Both the position numbers and the translations under genes were made by a program. From Streptomyces inhibens (GTDB lineage Bacteria > Actinomycetota > Actinomycetes > Streptomycetales > Streptomycetaceae), in assembly GCF_003389455.1 (NCBI RefSeq), contig NZ_QUAC01000485.1, positions 1 through 64,000 of the forward strand: DNA of 64,000 nucleotides. Direction: 5' to 3'. The first letter of the stretch is position 1. The number at the start of each line of letters is the position of its first letter. Below are positions 59,312 through 64,000 of the stretch, one piece after another. The notes below the pieces were generated by a model. The model was given only the letters and a program-made list of their open reading frames with translations, was not told the DNA's origin and did not search any database.

Positions 59312-60579
59312 ACGGGCTCCGAACCGGCGCTGCGGGTACGGGCCAGTGCCACGCAGCTCGTGTGGAGCGCGAGCACGGCCAGCAGCACGGCGCAGCCCAT
59401 GAGGGTGGCGGCGGCCCCGGCCCGGTCGGCCGACAGCCCGGCCAGGGCGGGCGCCACGGCCGCGGCGGCGCCCGACACGGTGGCCAGCACGGTGCCGGTG
59501 CGGGCCTGGAGTCCGGGTGGGATGACCTGGATGATCCGGGCCTGCAGCGCCACGGTGGCCGTCGGCGTCAGCAGACACAGCAGACCGAACAGCAGGCCGA
59601 AGTGCCAGGCGTCGCGGGCCACCGCCAGGGCCGCGGCGGGCGGCACCATCAGCCAGGAGACCGTCACCAGCACTCGGCCCGCGGAGCGCCGGCCGGCGAT
59701 CCGGGGTGCGGCGAGCGCACCGGCCAGGCCGGCCGCCCCGGCGAGCGCGAGGACCAGGCCCAGCGATGCCGCGCCCCGGCCGTGGTTCTGAAGGGCGAAA
59801 ACCGTTGTGTAATACAGCGCGACGAGCAGGGCGTTGACGGCCGAGATCCAAAGGAGCGCCAGCCGCAGGAAGGGTTCGCGGCGGATCAGCGCCAGGCCCG
59901 CCCCTGCTTCGGCGGCCAGGGCCCGCCGGCCGCGGTGCACCGTACCGGCCGGAGGACGCTGCTCACGGTGCGGGGCGAGGGGGGAGCGCATGGCGCAGAT
60001 ACAGCCCGCCGCGACGGCGTACGAGAGGGCGTCCGCCAGGAAGGGCAGCCAGCGTTCGGCGTGGAAGAGCAGCCCGCCCAGTGCGGGCCCGAGCACGAGT
60101 GCGCCCCGCTCCCCCGCCTGTAATCGGGACAGGACGCGCCGGTGCTCCACGGGCGGGCACACCAGGGCGACGGTGCCGAGCGCTGCCGCCTCGTAGCAGG
60201 AGGTCGCGCACCGCTCGACGAGCACGGCGGCGATGAGCACGGCCAGCGGGACCGGGCCCGCCGAGACGGCGACGGTGACGCCGGCCATCGCGGCGGCGGA
60301 GACCAGTGCGGAGCCCACCATCATGTGCTTACGCGCCCCGCGGTCGGCGGGGACGGCGGCGAACGGGCCGAGCAGCAGCGTCGCCGCCGCAGAGATTCCG
60401 GCGAGGGCACCGACCTCGGCAGGGGACCGGCCGAGGGTCAGAAGCAGCAGCGGCAGGACGAGCCCGGACGTCTGGCTGCCCAGTGCGTCGCACGTGCCCG
60501 CCCACCAGAACAGCCGGATGTCGCGGCGGACGTGGGGCAGCGGAGCGGCCGGCGCCGGCGCCGGGGCGGACCCGGTCAT
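59308..60579 (-). CDS. MFS exporter of the RiPP-like operon
   Basis: A 423-residue membrane protein with about 12 hydrophobic segments, a Pro/Ala-rich cytosolic N terminus and the MFS loop 'FAAVPADRGARKHMMVGSAL'. The first gene of the operon; its stop overlaps the peptidase start, so the two are translationally coupled. The likely job is export of the matured peptide and self-protection. It belongs to the same broad MFS_3-like group as the NRPS exporter at 10666 but the sequences differ throughout, so this is not a recent duplication. Confidence 0.88.
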   Translation of the reverse strand: MTGSAPAPAPAAPLPHVRRDIRLFWWAGTCDALGSQTSGLVLPLLLLTLGRSPAEVGALAGISAAATLLLGPFAAVPADRGARKHMMVGSALVSAAAMAGVTVAVSAGPVPLAVLIAAVLVERCATSCYEAAALGTVALVCPPVEHRRVLSRLQAGERGALVLGPALGGLLFHAERWLPFLADALSYAVAAGCICAMRSPLAPHREQRPPAGTVHRGRRALAAEAGAGLALIRREPFLRLALLWISAVNALLVALYYTTVFALQNHGRGAASLGLVLALAGAAGLAGALAAPRIAGRRSAGRVLVTVSWLMVPPAAALAVARDAWHFGLLFGLLCLLTPTATVALQARIIQVIPPGLQARTGTVLATVSGAAAAVAPALAGLSADRAGAAATLMGCAVLLAVLALHTSCVALARTRSAGSEPV

Positions 60580-61068
60580 CAGGCACGGCCCGGGGCCGGT
60601 CTCGCGGTGCCGCGGCGGGCATCGTCGTGCTGTGTCCGTGCCGGGCGGTCCTTACGGCCGTACATGCGGCCGTACGTCGGGCCGTCCGCCGTCACGGCCC
60701 GGGAGGAGACGCGCGGTAAGTCGTAGGGTGCGCCGCCTGCCGGGGATACCGCTGACCGTTCCATGCGAAGCCACCTCACATGCGTGGGCAGATCGTGAAG
60801 ATCGCCTCACCAATAGGCCAACTTGCGGAGGAAATGTGCCCGAATCGTGCCGGAGCTTAGCCAGACAGTGACGTGGGCCACAAGGTGTGGGCGATGAACA
60901 CCTTCGAGTGGAGCGGCCTGGCGGGCCGGCGACCCCGCGACCAGTGCTCCGGTGCCCTCCTCCCCCGAAATGCGCCGTGGCCGGATGCACTTGCCCGCCC
61001 CGGCAATCAGCAGACGCCGGAGGGAGAAGTCGTGCATTCTGACCGGTCCCCGGAGAAGGAGCCCGTAC
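60580..61068. other. Divergent promoter region of the RiPP-like operon
   Basis: About 490 bases between two divergent genes. The repeat GGCCGTAC occurs at 60656-60663 and 60669-60676 within CGGCCGTACATGCGGCCGTACG, close to the exporter start, and could be an operator. No supported gene; the frame at 60579-60779 is Arg-rich and probably non-coding. Confidence 0.4.
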
Positions 61069-62403
61069 ATGGAGATCCATTCGTTGCAGGAACTGCAGAC
61101 CGCAGACCGCATGTCCCTCGCCTTCGGGCCGCACGGGCTGGGCAGCTCGTTGAGCCCGGAGTCCGCTGCCGAGTTCCAGCAGTTACGGATCGCCGAGTGC
61201 GAGCTGGCCGCCGAGGTCGCCGAAGGCACCCGCCGCTCCTTCGAACGACTCAAGAGGGTCTTCGCCTACGGCGTGCTCTGCTACGACGTGTACGCCCTGA
61301 TCGACGATCACGCCCTGCTGATGAGGGAACAGGCGCTGCGCGACCGGTTCGTTCAGTGGTGCCACGGCTCCCTCACCTTCGAGGACGCCGTGGGCTCCGC
61401 CTCCGTCACCGAGCCCGTCACCTCGTACCGGGACGTCCACACGCTGTGCGAGTCCCTCAAGAAGCGGGCCGCCAGGGCACGCTCGAAGGGGGTGCCACAG
61501 CAGTGGAAACTGCGGGTGGGCGGCGAACTGATCGCCTTCAACGGGACATTGTTCGGGCTGCGGACCTGGGCCCGGTGCGCGAGACTGCTGCGCGGCCGAC
61601 GGTCCCGTGGCATCGAAGCGGTCCAGTCGACGCTCCGCAACGATGTCGCGCACCCCGTCGGCTTCCAGGGCGGCACCCCGGTCGACGCCGCGCTGACCCT
61701 GCACGACCTCGCCGAATTCATCAACCAGCTCTGGGGCCGGCCCACACCGGGCGGGCGACTCTACCCCGCCCCCGTGCCACGTGAGATCGCCGTGATCGCC
61801 TGGAACGACGGCGGCAGAGTCCAGATCACCGATGCCCGGTCCCTGCGGGAGGGCGAGGACACCGAGGGACTCAGCCACGTCCTGGCCCGCGCGGTCTTCC
61901 TCCCGGGCGCACGGACGGAGGACGCGCACTGGATGGAGTTCGACGCACGCTTCGAGACCACGCAGTACCCGATGGACTACCTGTGGGGACCGGGCACCCG
62001 CAGTGCGGCTCTGGCCTGGTGGGAGCGGGAGCAGCCCCAGGGCGACACCGTCGATCCGCTCGACCGGGTGCTCCTGGTCCGCGAACACGACGGGGTGATC
62101 TATCCGCCGATGCGCCCGGAGGTGGCCGCGGGACTCAACAGCCTTGAACAAGAAGGCTCCTGGCATTCCATCCGGGCCGACTTCCCCATCGACGCGTACG
62201 GCCATGTCCGGGGTCTGACGAACCGCGAAGCCGACCACGCCCGGCGGCCGGGAGACTGCCGGGCCTGCTCCGTGTACGTCCTCGGTTCCGGCAGCCACCG
62301 GCAGGCGGTCGATGCCGCGGAGACCGCCCTCGGCACCATCCGTCCAGTACAGCCGCCCCCCGTCTGCGTTCCGCACTCCCTGCACTGGCCCAACCGGTTC
62401 TGA
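61069..62403 (+). CDS. Hypothetical protein, 444 residues
   Basis: A cytosolic protein starting 'MEIHSLQELQTADRMSLAFG' after an excellent ribosome site (GGAGAAGGAG). The N-terminal half is helical ('YGVLCYDVYALIDDHALLMR', 'KLRVGGELIAFNGTLFGLRT') and resembles cytosolic helical-bundle sensor proteins; the C-terminal half has 'RDVHTLCESLKK' upstream and late 'DCRACSVYVLG' with two close cysteines. I do not recognise the family. It is divergent from the RiPP-like operon, so a regulatory or self-protection link is possible but unproven. Confidence 0.7.
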   Translation: MEIHSLQELQTADRMSLAFGPHGLGSSLSPESAAEFQQLRIAECELAAEVAEGTRRSFERLKRVFAYGVLCYDVYALIDDHALLMREQALRDRFVQWCHGSLTFEDAVGSASVTEPVTSYRDVHTLCESLKKRAARARSKGVPQQWKLRVGGELIAFNGTLFGLRTWARCARLLRGRRSRGIEAVQSTLRNDVAHPVGFQGGTPVDAALTLHDLAEFINQLWGRPTPGGRLYPAPVPREIAVIAWNDGGRVQITDARSLREGEDTEGLSHVLARAVFLPGARTEDAHWMEFDARFETTQYPMDYLWGPGTRSAALAWWEREQPQGDTVDPLDRVLLVREHDGVIYPPMRPEVAAGLNSLEQEGSWHSIRADFPIDAYGHVRGLTNREADHARRPGDCRACSVYVLGSGSHRQAVDAAETALGTIRPVQPPPVCVPHSLHWPNRF

Positions 62404-62429
62404 TCCGGGGTTGCTCGGACACGGGATAC

Positions 62430-62610
62430 CGATGGCCACGACGACGGGGGCGCCACGGCGATGGTCAGCCCGAGGCCGTGGCCAGTCTTCCTGCCGCCTC
62501 CGGAATGGCACCGGAACCTCTGGGGCCCGTGGTCGAGAAGGCCACCGGGGCAGCCGCCCCCGTGATCCCGCACGGTGACCACCGGATCCGTCGCAGACGA
62601 CAACCCCGGC
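62430..62610 (-). pseudogene. Histidine kinase ATP-binding scrap
   Basis: The minus frame reads 'ATDPVVTVRDHGGG' and then 'RKTGHGLGLTIAVA', matching the G1 (D-H/N-G-x-G) and G2 (G-x-G-L-G-L) boxes of a HATPase_c domain, but with the wrong spacing between them and no other parts. It is a degraded remnant. Confidence 0.45.
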
Positions 62611-62835
62611 GACCCGAACGCAACCGCAACGACGTCACCCAGCTCCTGCCGCTGCTCGACGCCGTTCCACCTGTGAGGGGGCGCGTTGGTCGCCCCCGCC
62701 GCAAGCCGGACTCGCTGTTCGCCGGCCGCGACTACGCCATCTACCGCCGGCATGTTCCGCGAACGTGGCATCGTGCCGGCCATCGCCCGCCGCAGACCCC
62801 GGCATGGCACGGGCTTGGGCACCTACCGTTGACGT
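62590..62835 (+). pseudogene. IS5-type transposase C-terminal remnant
   Basis: The frames read 'RNDVTQLLPLLDAVPPVRGR', 'GRPRRKPDSLFAGRDYAIYR' and, after a shift near 62750, 'MFRERGIVPAIARRRPRHGT' with 'GLGTYR' and a stop. These are the middle DDE segment and following helix of the IS5/IS112 group. Both ends are gone. Confidence 0.6.
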
Positions 62836-63370
62836 GGCGCATCCTCCAGAGGAAGTCCCACAACCTCTCCATGTCCTCCTCTGGCTGTCTCGACGCTCTC
62901 CCGGCGTGCCTGATCCAGATCCGACCGCACCTTGTCGGTCACTTCGCCCCTTCCAGGGCATGGCAGAAGTTCGTCATCGCGGTGATGCAGTCGCGGGCAC
63001 CCGCGTTGAAGGCGGCGTAACACGTTCGCCGCGCCGCTAGTTGAGCATGGCGGGTGGCGTAGTCACGTTCCTCATGACTGAGTTGCTTGGCGTGTTCCAG
63101 CTCGCGCGCCCTGGTGCGATCAGCCCTACGCGGTGTGGGCAGGGCTGACGCAAGCGTGCCTCCAATGCCCAGAGTCTGCACGACGAACGTAATCGAGTCC
63201 GTCAACGCGCGGATCCGCCGGACGATCAAGGCCGCGGCCACTGCCCGAACGAGCAAGCCGCCCTGAAGTGCGTCTACGGCGATCATGCCGCTTGAACCCA
63301 CCAGCAAGGGCCAACCAATCCCGTTGGACCAGCCGTTGGAAGACCGCGCTGAACGACTTCGACACCACAT
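62830..63370 (-). pseudogene. Hypothetical gene broken by a frameshift
   Basis: The frame from 63370 reads a hydrophobic N-terminal part ('GLLVRAVAAALIVRRIRALT') and a helical charged part ('RARELEHAKQLSHEERDYAT', 'ARDCITAMTNFCHALEGAK'), ending at 62939. In the next frame the protein continues 'VTDKVRSDLDQARRESVETA', so a frameshift near 62945 seems to have split a longer gene. Family unknown; codon bias suggests it was once expressed. Confidence 0.5.
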
Positions 63371-63601
63371 TCGACGGCCGCCTCTCTGCGGCCCGGCCCG
63401 CCAGTAACCCCAACCATCCTGGCTATACCGTACGTTTGACGGACCCTAAAACCGCAGTCAGGTCAACGCAGCGGCCCCGCTTTGGAACCCCACAGCATAG
63501 TCGAGTCGGCACAATTTACTCTCCCCGTCGAACTCGAATTGCTACCCAGCATCGCGAGGGAATTCTGTGGCAGCGCCAGGTTGACTTGGCAGTCGAGACG
63601 T

Positions 63602-64000
63602 CTACGAAGGGTCGGACCCGCTGGTGCATGTGAATGGCTCGTCGATCCAGTAGGTGTCGTGCTGCTCGTCGTAGACGATCGGGTACTTGGTGCTCGGATC
63701 GCAGAGCTTGTGAATCTGGGCCTGGTCCGCAGAACTGATGGTGAACCAGTACTTGTTGGTTCCCGGGCCGACCCTCTGGCACTTGTAGAAGAACCCCTTC
63801 ACGCCAGGACCGAACACGTCACTGCGGAAGTCAGCGGCCAGCTTCTTGTTCAGGTTGATGTTGTCGCAGTCGGCCTTCATGCCCTCGACGCTGATGGCCT
63901 CGGCCGCCTGAGTCGTATACCCCTTGGCCGTGTGGGTACCCGACGCCGTCCAGGTCCGCGCCGGCAAAGCGATCTGCTCGGCAACCTCGGCAAGCAATGG
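63602..64000 (-). CDS. Partial hypothetical protein at the right edge
   Basis: The gene enters from beyond 64000; 132 residues are in view, ending 'DEPFTCTSGSDPS'. It has four cysteines ('MKADCDNINLN', 'FYKCQRVGP', 'HKLCDPSTK', 'PFTCTSG') and beta-rich sequence such as 'NKYWFTISSADQAQIHKL' and 'YPIVYDEQHDTYWIDEPF'. The even cysteine number and composition suggest a secreted, disulfide-bonded domain, but the N terminus with any signal peptide is outside the window. No family recognised. Confidence 0.6.
   Translation of the reverse strand, partial: PLLAEVAEQIALPARTWTASGTHTAKGYTTQAAEAISVEGMKADCDNINLNKKLAADFRSDVFGPGVKGFFYKCQRVGPGTNKYWFTISSADQAQIHKLCDPSTKYPIVYDEQHDTYWIDEPFTCTSGSDPS

Noticed and set aside
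60836..60862. Eight-codon ORF (MCPNRAGA) after GGAGGAA as a leader peptide
   Set aside because: Ribosome-site spacing is too short and nothing else supports attenuation here.

Overview
The window is very GC-rich with strong G/C at third codon positions, and its families (MarR/cupin pair, actinobacterial STPKs, IS701/IS1380/IS5 remnants, GTG starts) point to a Streptomyces-like actinomycete. The many broken transposons suggest a chromosome arm or another plastic region.

Layout. 1-7233: insertion-sequence graveyard (IS5-like, IS701-like, IS1380-like) with a MarR/cupin divergent pair and a methyltransferase between them. It ends in the 3' half of a tRNA-Gly (7190-7233), which looks like one end of an old tRNA-targeted integration. 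7631-10116: a secreted serine hydrolase and a protein with an N-terminal RHIM-like motif. 10666-23499: an intact nonribosomal peptide (NRPS) cluster on the + strand: MFS exporter, stand-alone C, C-A-T, A-T, A-T and a terminal C-(relic A)-T-reductase. 23754-29774: SDR, two-component system with a divergent membrane protein, a large hypothetical protein and a VOC protein. 30075-33000: debris of a second NRPS locus (free carrier protein, type II thioesterase tail, MATE exporter, broken C domain). 33095-40921: M48 membrane peptidase pair, lipoprotein, Nudix, small membrane protein/HTH pair, phosphotransferase and YczE-like membrane protein. 40958-45130: second transposon graveyard around a truncated operon (haem-oxygenase-like diiron oxidase, aminotransferase, FAD protein). 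45305-54268: two Ser/Thr kinases, one with an extracytoplasmic solute-binding domain, plus GlxA-type regulator, isochorismatase-like hydrolase, ankyrin/HEAT protein and GNAT. 54543-60579: a five-gene minus-strand operon that I read as a RiPP system. 61069-64000: a hypothetical protein, degraded fragments and a partial gene at the edge.

The most interesting locus is the RiPP-like operon, transcribed MFS exporter -> S9 peptidase -> 39-residue precursor -> B12-dependent radical SAM C-methyltransferase -> DUF5825-like protein. The precursor has a hydrophobic beta-branched stretch, GIGITVTVP, bounded on both sides by proline, next to a prolyl-oligopeptidase-fold enzyme. A perfect 15-bp-arm hairpin separates the precursor gene from the methyltransferase gene. 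I know of no characterised product from this arrangement. The NRPS cluster is a second strong candidate for a new product: it should release its chain reductively through an unusual terminal protein whose adenylation domain has been deleted down to a dead C-terminal subdomain.
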